64,000 nucleotides of DNA from contig NC_134685.1 in assembly GCF_024713945.1 (NCBI RefSeq), forward strand, positions 1,736,001-1,800,000. Direction: 5' to 3'. The stretch comes from Dermatophagoides farinae (lineage: Eukaryota > Arthropoda > Arachnida > Sarcoptiformes > Pyroglyphidae). Positions within the stretch are counted from its first letter, which is position 1; every line of letters starts with the position of its first letter. Positions 33,957 through 46,259 of this stretch are shown in pieces. The position numbers and the translations under genes are program-made. The notes under the pieces are model-generated. The model did no database searches, was not told the DNA's origin, and was given only the letters and a program-made list of their open reading frames with translations.

Positions 33957-34886
33957 ATGCCAACAGGTGGTAATCATCATCAACAACAACATCATCACCA
34001 TCATCATCATCGTCATCATCATCATAGCCATCAACAAAAGTCTGCAAAATCAATGCCTAGACATCAAAAACCACATTCAAAACAAACATCAAAACAACGT
34101 CAACATCATCAACAAAGACGTACAAGTACAACATTGATTCGTAGACCAAATTCGGATACTAACAAACAACAACAACAACAACAACGTTATTCACCACCGG
34201 TAATTAAACCAACACAAGGACAAGAAATAACATCGGAAACACCAACAGTTATGATTGCACCAGAAGATTATATGCACATCTATCATAAACGTTTACCACC
34301 ATTACAACAATCACAACAACCACAATTAAGCGATGTGAATAGTCCAAATAATCAAAATAATAATGATCAATTGGATAATCTACCTACAGTTATGATTGCA
34401 CCAGAAGATTATAATCATATTTATCATAAACAACAACAACAACAACAACAACAATCGCCCGAAGACGAAACCATTAAACCACCAATGGATGATACAAATA
34501 TTGATTGTTGTCAAACAGCATTGATTGCACCAGAAGATTATATTCATATCTATAAACGTCAACAAAGATCATCGATGATAAAATTAACGAATCGTTCATC
34601 ATCACAACAACGGATAATTAAATTTTTTTCGATTATTGATAATGATCTTTTAGATAATAATAATAATGATAGTGGTGAACAATTAAAACAACAAGAAACG
34701 GAACAATTATTTAAATGTTATCCACGTTGTCCATCATTATGCAATAGTAGCATTACACGGATAGGTTTACGACGAGAACAACAACAACAACAACAACAAC
34801 AAACGGCCAGTTTGACTGCTTCACAACAATTGATACCAACAAGATTAATGGATGCCATAAGAAAGTTTATTACATCACAAAAATAA
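33957..34886 (+). CDS. Gln/His-rich protein with three IAPEDYxHIY repeats, unrecognised
   Basis: 309-residue open frame. The N-terminus is His/Gln-rich (7-30), followed by a basic Arg/Lys/Ser/Gln stretch. Three near-identical motifs stand in otherwise low-complexity sequence: PTVMIAPEDYMHIYHK (96-111), PTVMIAPEDYNHIYHK (143-158) and TALIAPEDYIHIYKR (187-201), 47 and 44 residues apart. The tail contains IIKFFSIIDNDLLD, a Cys pair region YPRCPSLCNSS and an Ile/Leu-rich end LMDAIRKFI. It has no signal peptide or membrane helix. The repeats keep their protein sequence while flanks are degenerate, so the motif is probably functional, perhaps a tyrosine-containing docking peptide. I do not recognise a family. 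An upstream exon is possible because CCAACAG just after the start resembles an acceptor. Confidence 0.6.
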   Translation: MPTGGNHHQQQHHHHHHHRHHHHSHQQKSAKSMPRHQKPHSKQTSKQRQHHQQRRTSTTLIRRPNSDTNKQQQQQQRYSPPVIKPTQGQEITSETPTVMIAPEDYMHIYHKRLPPLQQSQQPQLSDVNSPNNQNNNDQLDNLPTVMIAPEDYNHIYHKQQQQQQQQSPEDETIKPPMDDTNIDCCQTALIAPEDYIHIYKRQQRSSMIKLTNRSSSQQRIIKFFSIIDNDLLDNNNNDSGEQLKQQETEQLFKCYPRCPSLCNSSITRIGLRREQQQQQQQQTASLTASQQLIPTRLMDAIRKFITSQK

Positions 34887-36307
34887 TAAAATTTGTTTGT
34901 TTTTTTTTGAAAAAAAATAAATTCTTAACAGCAGCAGTCTGTGTTAATTATAATTCGTTTGTTTTTGTTATAAATCACTTGAATTAACACATCATAAGAA
35001 AAATCATCTTTCAATCAATCCATTTGATCATTGAATGGATTTTTTTTTGTTGTTGTTTGTTGATGGCTGGGCCCTATTTTTTACCTGTTGATTGATTCGA
35101 AAATAAAATATGATGATGTCATACGACTTGGTTGATTCAAAATACAACCAGTTTGTTTTTCATTGAAATTGCATAACTATATGTGGATGATTTATATAGA
35201 TGACCACCAATATTGAATATATATGGTCAAGGTGTGAATTCCAAAAAAATATGAAAGTGAAAAAATTTGCTGTAATCAACAGGTTTTTTTTGTTGTTGTT
35301 GCGCCACTGGTACTATAATAGTTGCAATATTTTTATTTGAATTTCTCATGAAACATGAAACATTTCAAATTCATAAATTTTTCCATCGATGATAACTGAT
35401 GTACGAACTATTTGAGCAGAAAAAAAGAGAGAAAAAAAAGAATTAGTTTTTTTTTTGTTACTTTGCAAATACCGAATGGTTACCAAAGAATTTCACAATT
35501 TATCCCTTATTTTTTTTGATTTTCTTCTTCGATGGTTTAAAATCATAAAATTATCGATTATCGATCAGTTTTTTTCCCATATTAATCATTCAATGATAAT
35601 TGGAAATCATTATCATTTTAATGATCAAAATTAACCACTCAAAAAAAAATCAAGGATGATAGCCTGAAGAAAGTGTAACTTGGAAAATTCAAAGAAAAAA
35701 AAAATTATCAAATTTCATATTTAATTAGTATGATGTGAAGTGATGTGTGTGTGTGTCACAATATTATTATAATTAATATCAACACCATCATGATTATTTT
35801 TATGATTTAATAAATTCAAACAAGATGATAATGTGTGTGATTTAAAAATCAACAAAGATAACAACAGAATCAAACAGTGGTTTTTTCTATTCATTCATCA
35901 AAACCAATAATATTGCAATATATTAATGGTCAATAAATCGATGACGATGATGATGATGATGTTGGTTGTTATCGTTGTCGTTGCCGCTGTTGCTGTTGCT
36001 GTTGACAGGTTTTAGCCGTTATAAGCCGTTGCAGCAAACAAAATTGAATGATAAATATTTCAAAAAGTACAAATTCGAAAAAATTCGAAAAAAAAGACTA
36101 TATTGGCGGCCATATTCGAAATGATTAACCTTTACAAAAAAAAATTGGAAAAAAAGAGAAGAAAAAAAATCTAGATAAGATAAGCAAACTTAGATGGATC
36201 GAAAAAGAGTATGGAGAAAATTCAATTTTTCATTTTTTTTCAAAGATGGACAAAGTCGGCCATCGATTAATTAATGATCTTCATCAAGGACTTTGGAAGA
36301 AATGATT

Positions 36308-36339
<32 letters not shown>

Positions 36340-36623
36340 CAAAAATGAAATGAAATGTCCATCATCATGATCAAATATCGGAACATGATGACGAAAGAAA
36401 TTCATTCATTCAGTCATCATCTGAACTTCGAATGAAATTTCATCCAATAAAAACTTGTTGTTGTTGTTGATTCTTGTTTGATTTTTTTTTCATTCGGCTT
36501 TTCACTAAACTCGTTTATCATTTTTTGATCTTATTCAATTTTCATTCATTTGATTCAATTTTCATAAGTGCGATAATCGAAAAATTCTTGTGGCATTATC
36601 ATCATTGTTGTCACATCCTGAAA
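34887..36623. other. intergenic region upstream of NRF-6-like gene
   Basis: 1.7 kb of A/T tracts and GAT/GTT arrays (for example 36310-36340), plus a GT run near 35745-35755. No gene is seen. The open frame upstream of 36624 continues without a Met and is probably 5' untranslated. Confidence 0.5.
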
Positions 36624-39215
36624 ATGAATTTTTCGACCACAATGATAAAAATTAAAAGTCCATGTCCATTATGGTTAACCATAATGGTCATTACAGTGTC
36701 GATTGTTTATGTTAGTACAGAAATTTCAATCAAACAAAATTCTATTGATCATCATCAACATGATAATCATCGATCGAATGTGATTATGAATAAAAATTCA
36801 ATTGTTGATCATGAAGAACATGGTGAAGAGGATGATGATGACGATCATGATGATGATGATGAAGATGAATCCATTTCTGGTCGTATAATTTCAATATTTT
36901 ATGAATTGGAATTATTGCGTTCGAAAATATTTCGGGAAATTTCCACCATTAATAATAATCGAAATAAACAACATGATGATGATAAATATGATGATTATAG
37001 TGAAATTTTCAAACAAATCAGTAAACCATTACATGGTTTAGCATCAATTTTTATTAAACTTCAATATGAATTATCACAACCATGTAATGATGCATTGATT
37101 CATTGGCTCAATTCATTACGTGATCAACATTTATGGGCATTTCGAATGCTTGATTCCAATGGTCTTATACCACATTTAGGCATTCTTTCTGGTCCAATAT
37201 CAAATTTTGGTGCATATGATCAATGTTTAGCTATTAAATCTGGTGAAATTCGTGGCCAATATTGTATGATTGAAACAAGATTATCATCATCATCATCATC
37301 ATCATCAGTATTGAAACAACGGCAATCCGAATCATTAGATGAAAAGGATCATTTATTTATGAAACATTCATCATCGAATGATACAATTTGGATGGAAATC
37401 CAAAGAAATCGTCGATTATTACCGGCAGCACGTTGGTATTTAAGCGTTTGTCTACCATCACAATGTACACGTAAAGATGTTCAATATCTGATTGATGATC
37501 AAAAATTATTAGCAGAAGTGAAAAATTGTCATCATTTAGATGATGGTAACTTACCGAAAAACAATGTAATATTTCTCACTATTTTCATCATCATTTTAAT
37601 CATCATTTTGTTCACCATCATTGATCGACGATATGTGAATCGATCGAATAATGTCGGAGAAAACAAATCTATTAACCAGATTAATCAACCACCATCAAAA
37701 GATAGAATCGAATCCATTATTGATTCTGTTCGTCTGGTAAACATTATTCTTATTATATATTGGCATACCTATATGTTTACATGGAAATCATCGATTCGTT
37801 TATCAATGGAACTTTTTCAAACATTTCTTCAATTATCACCCATACAATTGATGATAATTGGTTGGCCATTAATGGAATCAATGTTATTTTTGGAAGCATT
37901 ACGTTTATCATATCAAATGTTTCGTTCATCAAAACAATCCGATGAAAAAAATTTTCAAAACATTTTTCAACATTTCTTTTATCATTTCATACAACGATGG
38001 TTCAATATTGTCATTTTATTATTCTGGATGTTTACATTCATTCCAATCCTATCGAATGGACCACAATCATTTCGATCCGTCGAAGCATTAAATGAATGCC
38101 GTAATGAATGGTGGAAAATATTATTGTTTGCATCGAATTTCAGTGATCATCAAAATAGTTGTCTATCACATATATGGATCATTGCGGTTGAATTTCAGCT
38201 TTTCATAATTATTCTACCATTCATTTATATAATAAAACGTATGAAAATGTCTCGTAAAACGGTAATTAGTTTCGTTTTGATTACAATAATCATTGCTTGC
38301 ATTGTAACCACATCTTATTATCATCAATATGATCGTAATATTAAACAACTTGTTCATGGTACAATGATATCGGAAACAGATTTTATGGAAGATCTTTTTG
38401 CAATGAATATATCACCATTATTTCATCTATGTTCATATATTTTGGGATTATTATTCGGTTATTGGATATCGATAAAATCTAATCAGAACAATAATAATAA
38501 ATGGCCAAATCTTACGCGACGATCCAAAGCTATGATGGTGGCAATCATATTGGCCATAAGTATTGTGATTGGTTGGTTTTTACTATTTCATCAATCATCA
38601 CATTGGTCACCAATGATATCAAGCATTATACTTGGATCATATCGTTTCATTTGGTCAATGTGGTTGATCATATTATTCATTTTTATTTGTGATTTTAATG
38701 CAATACTGGAATATTGTTCTGAAAAATCCAATTTGATTCATATGATTAGCCCATTAGCATTTCAATCATATCTAATACATTATTTGGTCATTATTGTTCG
38801 TGATTCACAACGTCGTCAACCGATTGTATTTGGCCATATGAAAATGTTTGAAGAATTTCTACTCAATCTTTTCATTAGTTTATTATTAGCATGTTCAATA
38901 CGATATTTTGTTAGTGAGCCATCGTGTCGAATCATTCGATATTGTTGGAAAACAATGGCCAGAGTGAATTCGGAAAAAAAATCCAAATGGCCATCAAAAT
39001 TATCAATAAAATCTTCTTCACGATCATCATCTTATCAAGAGATGGCAAATATTGTCGACAACAATACAAATGACAATCATCATCATACTGCAAATAATTC
39101 AAATGAAACAATCATTGATCCAGCAAGTATATCGACATCAGTTGAATTAACAGCATTATTATCATCATCATCATCATCATCGAATTCTAATGGAAAAAAT
39201 ATGTCACAAAATTAG
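36624..39215 (+). CDS. NRF-6-type membrane acyltransferase (acyltransferase 3 family)
   Basis: Single-exon protein of about 863 residues from the Met at 36624. A hydrophobic N-terminus (WLTIMVITVSIVYVS) acts as signal or anchor. An acidic Asp/His run follows, then the extracellular NRF domain (about 150-300: PCNDALIHWLNSLRDQHLWA, GPISNFGAYDQCL, GQYCMIE, RWYLSVCLPSQCT). Then comes a polytopic acyltransferase-3 domain (about 360-780), starting RIESIIDSVRLVNIILIIYW with the conserved His in WHTY and ending PLAFQSYLIHYLVI. Founding members are C. elegans NRF-6/NDG-4 (fluoxetine resistance, lipid and yolk transport) and the family is expanded in arthropods. The substrate is unknown. A Ser/Asn-rich cytosolic tail closes it. 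Confidence 0.9.
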   Translation: MNFSTTMIKIKSPCPLWLTIMVITVSIVYVSTEISIKQNSIDHHQHDNHRSNVIMNKNSIVDHEEHGEEDDDDDHDDDDEDESISGRIISIFYELELLRSKIFREISTINNNRNKQHDDDKYDDYSEIFKQISKPLHGLASIFIKLQYELSQPCNDALIHWLNSLRDQHLWAFRMLDSNGLIPHLGILSGPISNFGAYDQCLAIKSGEIRGQYCMIETRLSSSSSSSSVLKQRQSESLDEKDHLFMKHSSSNDTIWMEIQRNRRLLPAARWYLSVCLPSQCTRKDVQYLIDDQKLLAEVKNCHHLDDGNLPKNNVIFLTIFIIILIIILFTIIDRRYVNRSNNVGENKSINQINQPPSKDRIESIIDSVRLVNIILIIYWHTYMFTWKSSIRLSMELFQTFLQLSPIQLMIIGWPLMESMLFLEALRLSYQMFRSSKQSDEKNFQNIFQHFFYHFIQRWFNIVILLFWMFTFIPILSNGPQSFRSVEALNECRNEWWKILLFASNFSDHQNSCLSHIWIIAVEFQLFIIILPFIYIIKRMKMSRKTVISFVLITIIIACIVTTSYYHQYDRNIKQLVHGTMISETDFMEDLFAMNISPLFHLCSYILGLLFGYWISIKSNQNNNNKWPNLTRRSKAMMVAIILAISIVIGWFLLFHQSSHWSPMISSIILGSYRFIWSMWLIILFIFICDFNAILEYCSEKSNLIHMISPLAFQSYLIHYLVIIVRDSQRRQPIVFGHMKMFEEFLLNLFISLLLACSIRYFVSEPSCRIIRYCWKTMARVNSEKKSKWPSKLSIKSSSRSSSYQEMANIVDNNTNDNHHHTANNSNETIIDPASISTSVELTALLSSSSSSSNSNGKNMSQN

Positions 39216-39611
39216 TCATCATAGTTGATAATGAATTGTACAAACCATAAATGCCAGTGTTCCATATATTATTTGCCAAAAAAATTTCACAAAAAAAACA
39301 TACACACTATTTGTATGAATCATTAAACAGATTATGTTGAATTTCATTTTTTTTTTTTTTGGGTTATTTCTCATTTTCACTAAAAATAACATCTATGAGT
39401 GCTTCCCAATACACAAACAAACTAGCTAGAATATATAAAGAATTAAAATGAAAAGAGAATCAAAACATGATAAAAATAGAATCTCACCACATTCATAGAG
39501 GTTTCGTCGAGGTTATACAAAGTTTTTCTTTAGCCATTGTTGTTGTTGTTGTTGTTGTTATGTTGATTCTTTCCATTCAGCACAAAACATGATCATGTTG
39601 ATTTTGAATTG
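39216..39611. other. spacer between NRF-6-like and glutamate receptor genes
   Basis: 396 bases, A/T-rich, with a GTT run (39538-39559) 53 bases before the receptor start. It holds the 3' end of one gene and the promoter of the next. Confidence 0.4.
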
Positions 39612-42600
39612 ATGAACAGAAAAAAAATGGATTCACGATTAATTTTGATATTAATATCATCATTGATCATCAATATATTAATTATTGATCAAAATCAAAT
39701 TGAAGCTACCACTGCATTACCATCAGAGATTAATATTGGTGCTATATTCAAAAAAGATGATCAACATCTATTGAAAGCATTACATGATATTGTTGATCGT
39801 ATTAATAATGATAAAAAAATTTTACCACGTACAAATCTGACTATAAAATCACAATATATACTATCAAGAGATAGTTTACGTGCAGCAAAAATAACATGTC
39901 AAATGTTAAAGGAAAAAGTATGGCTTATACTTACATCACGTTCTGATTCAGCAAATCGTTTTGCAAGATCAACAGCCGATATGTTACATATACCACATCT
40001 ATCCATTCAATGGGATTATCGTTCTGCTTATATTGATAATGTAAATTTTCCTAAACATATGAAAGATTCATCATCATCATCAATTTATGATGATGATCCA
40101 GCATCAATGTTGATACGTGGTCCAAACGGTGGTTTCTATATGATGGATCCATCCATTTCAGGTAATGCTGAAACTGGTTTTCGTTTTTCTTCAACATCTG
40201 GTTCATCAACATTTCGATCAAGAAAACCATCATCATCATTATTACCACCACGTAATTATCAACATCAAGAAACAATAACAAATATTCAACATTTAACATT
40301 GAATATATATCCTGATGCAACAGAATTATCGGAAGCATTAAAAGATTTTGTCGATACACGATCATGGAAATCATTTACATTAATATATGATAGTGATGAT
40401 GCATTAATACGTTGTAAAGATCTACTTACATTGGCAAATCTATCGAAACCAGGAAAACCAAAAATCAAAGTTTCTGTATTAAATTTTGTTGAATTTGATG
40501 CAATGGCAAGATTACAATCAAAAATGTTGCAAAAAGTTCGTCGTCGTAGTAGTATTCAAGATCGTTTTAATATGTCAATAAAAGATCATCGTGGTGCATC
40601 ATATTATCACCGTAATCGTTATCGTCCATATAATCCAATGCAAGATCAATTACATCATTATCATCATCATCATCATCATCAGCAGCAGCAACAACAACAA
40701 CAACAACATCAACATCAATGGTCATCAAATCTGGAAGATCTTGAACATCAAATGCAACAATATGTCTATATGAAATTATGGAAAGAGATTAAATCATCGG
40801 AACATAATTTTATATTAAGCTTACGTTTTGATCGTGTTCTGGATATTCTACGTGAAGCAAAAAAAACAAAACGAATGAGTGAATATGATAATTATTTTAT
40901 CATAACAATGGACCTACATATGTATGATCTGATGGAATTTCAAAATATTGAACCATTACCAAATATAACGGCATTATCAGTGGTTAGTGCACATGGTCAA
41001 GAAATCAATCTCGGTACTGAAGATGAATTATTTGCGCGTGGTGGTGGTTTTTATTCATCACCATTTCTAGTCACAGGAAACGGTATACGGTCGACAAAAA
41101 AATTAAGCACAGATGAAGCATTAATATATGATGCAATGACATTGTTTGCACGTGCATTAGATGATTTAGATCGTTCACGGCCAGAATTGATTGTTGAACC
41201 ATTTGTTGAATGTGATATTATGTCTAATCCAAGTGATAATAATAATAATAATAACGATAATCAAGATCAATATCAATATCATCAACGGCCATGGCCATTA
41301 GGCATTCATATTATTGATTATATGAAAAATTTACATAGTCGTGGCGTAACCGGATTGCTAATGTTTAATGATCAAGGCCTAAGGGTTAATTTTACATTGG
41401 ATGTTTTACAATTGAAACCAAATGGTTTGAAAACAGTAGCCAAATGGACACGTTCAGGTGGAATAATTTCACTTTCAAATTATACATTTTATGATTCATA
41501 TCGTGAAATATTGGAAGCAATGAAATTTAAAGAATTATTGATTACGGTACCACCATCATCAATACCATATGTATCGTTACGTGAAGATCATGAAAATCAT
41601 ATTGGCAATGATAAATTCTATGGTTATTGTGTGGATTTATTACAAGAAATTGCCAATGTTTTTCGTCAAGATTTTCAAAGTGATTTTAAATATAGTATAC
41701 AAATATCACAGGATGGTCAATACGGAAGACCAGATAAAGAGACTGGTGAATGGAATGGAATGTTCGGCGAACTAATACGTCATCAGGCTGATTTAGCTAT
41801 TGCCGATTTGACTGCCACCTATCTTCGAGAAACAGCAGTAGATTTTACAATGCCATTCATGAATTTAGGAATAGCGATTTTATTCAAAAAACCAAGCGTT
41901 CCAGAACCGGAAATGTTTTCATTTCTTAAACCATTTTCCGTTGAAGTATGGTTATATTTGGCAAGTGCATTTTTGGGCATATCATTAATGTTATGGATAA
42001 TGTCAAGAATATCACCATATGAATGGGAAGCACCACATGGTTGTGATCCAGAACCAATGGAATTATGTAATCAATTTTCTATTGGCAATAGTCTTTGGTT
42101 TACAATTGTAAGTAGATGATATTGAATAGTTGAATGAATTATTCTTTTGTGTATCTTTCAATCAAAGGGTTCTCTTATGCAACAAGGTTCCGATCTGGGA
42201 CCACGTGCATTATCAACACGTTGTTTGGCAACGATTTGGTGGTTTTTTACATTGATCATTATTTCATCTTATACGGCTAATCTTGCTGCATCGTTAACAT
42301 TATCCAGAATGGCACCAGCAATTTCATCGGTTGAAGATCTTGCAAAACAAACACTGATACTTTATGGTTGCCGCAAAGGTGGATCAACATGGGAATTTTT
42401 TGCTCAATCAAACAATACAATCTATCAACGAATGTTCAATACAATGGAATCAAATCCTGAAGTTTATATCAATAAAGTTACCGATGCTATTGAACGTGTT
42501 CGTAAAGGTGGCTATGCATATCTTGCTGAATCATCAACAATTGAATATCTTATTCAACGACGTTGTGATTTAATTCAGGTGGGCAATTGGTTAGACAATA

Positions 42601-43487
42601 AAGGTTATGGAATAGCTACGCCACCGGAATCACCTTATCGTACACCGATATCGAATGCAATCACCGTATTACAGGATCGTGGAACACTTTATCAGCTAAA
42701 AAAACGTTGGTGGGTTGAAAAAGGTGGTGGTCTTTGTACTGACGATACGGTATTTACATCGGCTGCTGAATTAAAAATTGAAAATCTTGGTGGTGTTTTT
42801 CTCGTACTAACCGTTGGTGTTGCTATTGGTCTACTGTGTGGTTTCATTGAATTTGTATGGAAATCATTGAAAATTGCCCGTGATGAACGTGAATCGATCG
42901 GTAAATTGATTTGGTTAGAAATGTTTCGTATCTGTACTGGTGGTGGATCATCACGTCCAGTATTTCAACCATCATCATCAACAATCAATATGACAGCATT
43001 AGATCAATCAATTATACAGAATCCAAATCAAAATGATAATGATAATGATTCACCACGATCATCTACTTATCGTCGTACAAGACCATTTTCAAAAATATCA
43101 TCATTTACATCGAATTCAATGGCACAATTTGATAATAATAATTATTATCCATCATCACCAACAGCTATTACTGGAAGTATCAATGGTGGTGGTGGTGATC
43201 AAACAACAAGTGGTGGTGGTGGTGGTATTGGTTCAAATTCTGATTATGGATCACCATTACGAATGCGTCCAACATCATCATCGAATCGTGGTAATAAAAT
43301 AATGGATAATAAGAATAATCAAGATAATAATAACAATGCATCATCATCATCGGCAATAATGTCACCATTAATATCGATGAATTCAACAAAATCATTGAAC
43401 AAATTGAATAATATTAATTATAATGGTCAAATGGCATTTGGATCACCAACAAGTTTTAAATCACAACAGCCATATAATATGTATTGA
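39612..43487 (+). CDS. kainate-type ionotropic glutamate receptor subunit
   Basis: Two exons: 39612-42107 and 42168-43487 (60-base intron, donor GTAAGT), about 1271 residues. Parts in order are a signal peptide ([14 protein letters not shown]), an amino-terminal domain, ligand-binding S1 ([51 protein letters not shown] with the binding Arg), TM1, the pore loop GSLMQQGSD, and TM3 [19 protein letters not shown]2 follows ([29 protein letters not shown]), then TM4 and a long Gly/Ser/Asn tail. The Thr of GGST and Glu of AESSTIEY fit a glutamate site; the overall match is closest to GRIK subunits. Oddities are low-complexity insertions in the amino-terminal domain (about residues 146-220 and a His/Gln run near 350-373) and SLTLSRM where FLTVERM is usual after TM3. 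A start at 39627 is also possible. Confidence 0.93.
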
Positions 43488-43664
43488 TTGATTAAAAATT
43501 ATCGTTTGAAATGTAAAAAAAAATTGGAATTGGAAATTGATTAAAGAATTGTTTTGGTTTTTTCAAAAAAAAAGAATTTTCAAAAATCCAGAATATCGAT
43601 ATCAACAATCGATTCGAACGTTTAGGTTCGATTGTTTTCGATCATCATCATCATCATCGTGATT

Positions 43665-43901
43665 TTATTTACGTCTTGGCCATGTTCCTTCGGTCATACG
43701 ATAGAAAATTTCATCATTTTTATCACGTTGACTTTGATTTCTTGCTGCTGATGATGATCCATCATGACGATTAGTATTATCATTGGTCATCGATCCTGAT
43801 TGTTGTTGTCCATTACGGCCATTTCGTTGCTGTGGACGATTATCATCCATCGAATTTTGGCGATGATTAGAACTGGTTTTTTTATTATTATTATTCATCA
43901 T
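43665..43901 (-). CDS. possible terminal exon, Asn/Gln-rich, uncertain
   Basis: Open frame of 78 residues from an ATG, running further upstream without stop through Thr and Ser runs. The end, NDEIFYRMTEGTWPRRK, is less repetitive than the rest and hydrophilic. It converges on the glutamate receptor 3' end 178 bases away. It may be the last exon of a small gene or a chance frame in repeats. No family is recognised. Confidence 0.25.
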   Translation of the reverse strand: MMNNNNKKTSSNHRQNSMDDNRPQQRNGRNGQQQSGSMTNDNTNRHDGSSSAARNQSQRDKNDEIFYRMTEGTWPRRK

Positions 43902-46162
43902 TATGCTGCTGCTGTTGAATATTGTTGTTGTTGTTGTCGTCGTCGAATCAATTGTTTGATTATGAAAAATATGAAATTTTCATTTCACATTTCATTCATC
44001 AAATGAAATTTGGAATGTGGAATGCTTGTTTTTATATATGGCCGATGTGTTTTTATAAAAACCATAATGATGATGATGATGATGATAATGATGATTATGA
44101 TATTGATACAATGTATAATAATAGTTCATCGACACCGGATATTTTTATTACTATTATTATCCAGTTGACAATCAATTTGAATGATGAAAAAAAAAGAAAC
44201 AACCAACCAACCAACCAACCAACAACAACTACTACTGCAAAAGAAAAAAAAATTAATGTCTAGCCAAATTGAAAATTGCCAATTAGATACAATGTATCTT
44301 TGGTTAATAATAATTCATTCATTTGTCATTGTGATTCAGTGATTTAGTGATCATCATCATCATCATCAATTAATTCGTTTTATTTCACATCCTGATTATC
44401 ATTCATTATGAAATATAATTATTATTATGACATTATCGTTGTCATTAAAATGATGATCATCTAATTCAATTCATTCATTTCAGCCACCATCATCGATTAA
44501 TCAATCAATCAATCATCATCTCAGTCAATTAATTTGAAAAAAATGAAAAAAATCCTTGATGTTTTTTTTTGAAAAATCCACATCGATAGATGGCATCACG
44601 TTTGCCGACAATGAATTCTGAATGATGATGAAGAAAAATAAATAAACACAAAGGTAATCATGATAATTAACCAATTTGAAAGATTGAATATAATTGAATC
44701 ATCATCAACATACACAATATATTGTGAAGAATCCGGGTGAAGTTTTTTTTCTGATGTAATCTATAGATTCTCAATATTTTTTTTTTCTTTCCAATCTCTA
44801 GGTTCAATGAAGATATGATCGAACAGCAATAACAACAACAACAGCAACAACAACAACAACAACATGCTTTAATTAGATTTTCGATCAAAAGAAACGAATT
44901 TCTTTCCATTATCCATCCATTTATGTTATTATTATGTTCATCCTGGATGATTTTTTTTTGATGGATAACAAAAAGTTGTGCAATGGACTCGTTTGTTTTC
45001 ATTCTTTTTTATTCTTCTAATACATACAAAACATAACGCATAATACATCAGTCATAAGTCATTGAAAACATTTTTTTTTCGAAGAAAAAAAAATTTATTA
45101 TTATGTTTTGAATGTGTCTACAAATTGTTCGTTTGTTTCCACACACAAACAAACGACGAGAAAATTTAAGCACGAATTCCTTTTCCATCCAAAGATCATG
45201 AATGTCAAATTGTATTATCATCATCTTCCTCTTGTTCATCGTCATTGTATATAACCTATATTATTTAGTACAAGAGAAAGAAAATAATTTATGATCCTTT
45301 TGGATTCTATTCTTATTCTATCTGCCATTGTTATGTGTGTGTGTGTGTGTAAGTTTGTATATTCACACACACACACAACCAACAAAGATTCCTTTTTTTC
45401 CCCTCATAAAAGACTTTCATCAATTTATGAGATGAATTTTTTTTCACGTTTAGTACCATCGTTTTTTTTTTGTTTTTTTCTGTTTTTCCAGAAAATCTAA
45501 ACGTTTTTTATTTTTTTTTTTGGAGCATCATCATCAATAAAGCTAATGGAACCTTTGGTAAGCATCATCATCATCATCATCGTCATCATCAGCATTGCAC
45601 AAAACGATTTCAAGGATCATATTTTTTTCTGTTTGTTTATTCGAAATTATTGGTTGGAATTCAAACCTAAACACACACACACACACACACCACTCATCAT
45701 TATCATATATCGATTTCAGCAGCAACAACAACAAAAAATATGTGATTCCAATAAATGCTTCAGGTATAAAGATAAATTTTGGAACAAACAAACAAACAAC
45801 AACAATAAAAAAAATTATTATTATAATTCATAAGGTGTGAAATGGTACAAAATTCGTGAAATGAAATGAAATGAATTCACACTTGATTGAATCATTTTAA
45901 TCAAAAAAAAAAATTTCTGTTTTGTTTTGTTCAGCCTTCAGGCTTTGATGTGATGAATTTTGAATTCAATCATCGAAAAAAAACAACAACAACAAAAAAC
46001 TTTTCATTTCTTCTTGCTTGCTTGCTTCTTCAAATTTTCTTTTCAGTGTTTTTTTCTTCTGATTTTTGCATCTCATAAGAATGTAGAGAATTGATGAGAA
46101 AAAAAAATCAATTTCACGTATCTCAACACACACCATAGGCTATTTCAAATTATAACAGAACA

Positions 46163-46259
<97 letters not shown>

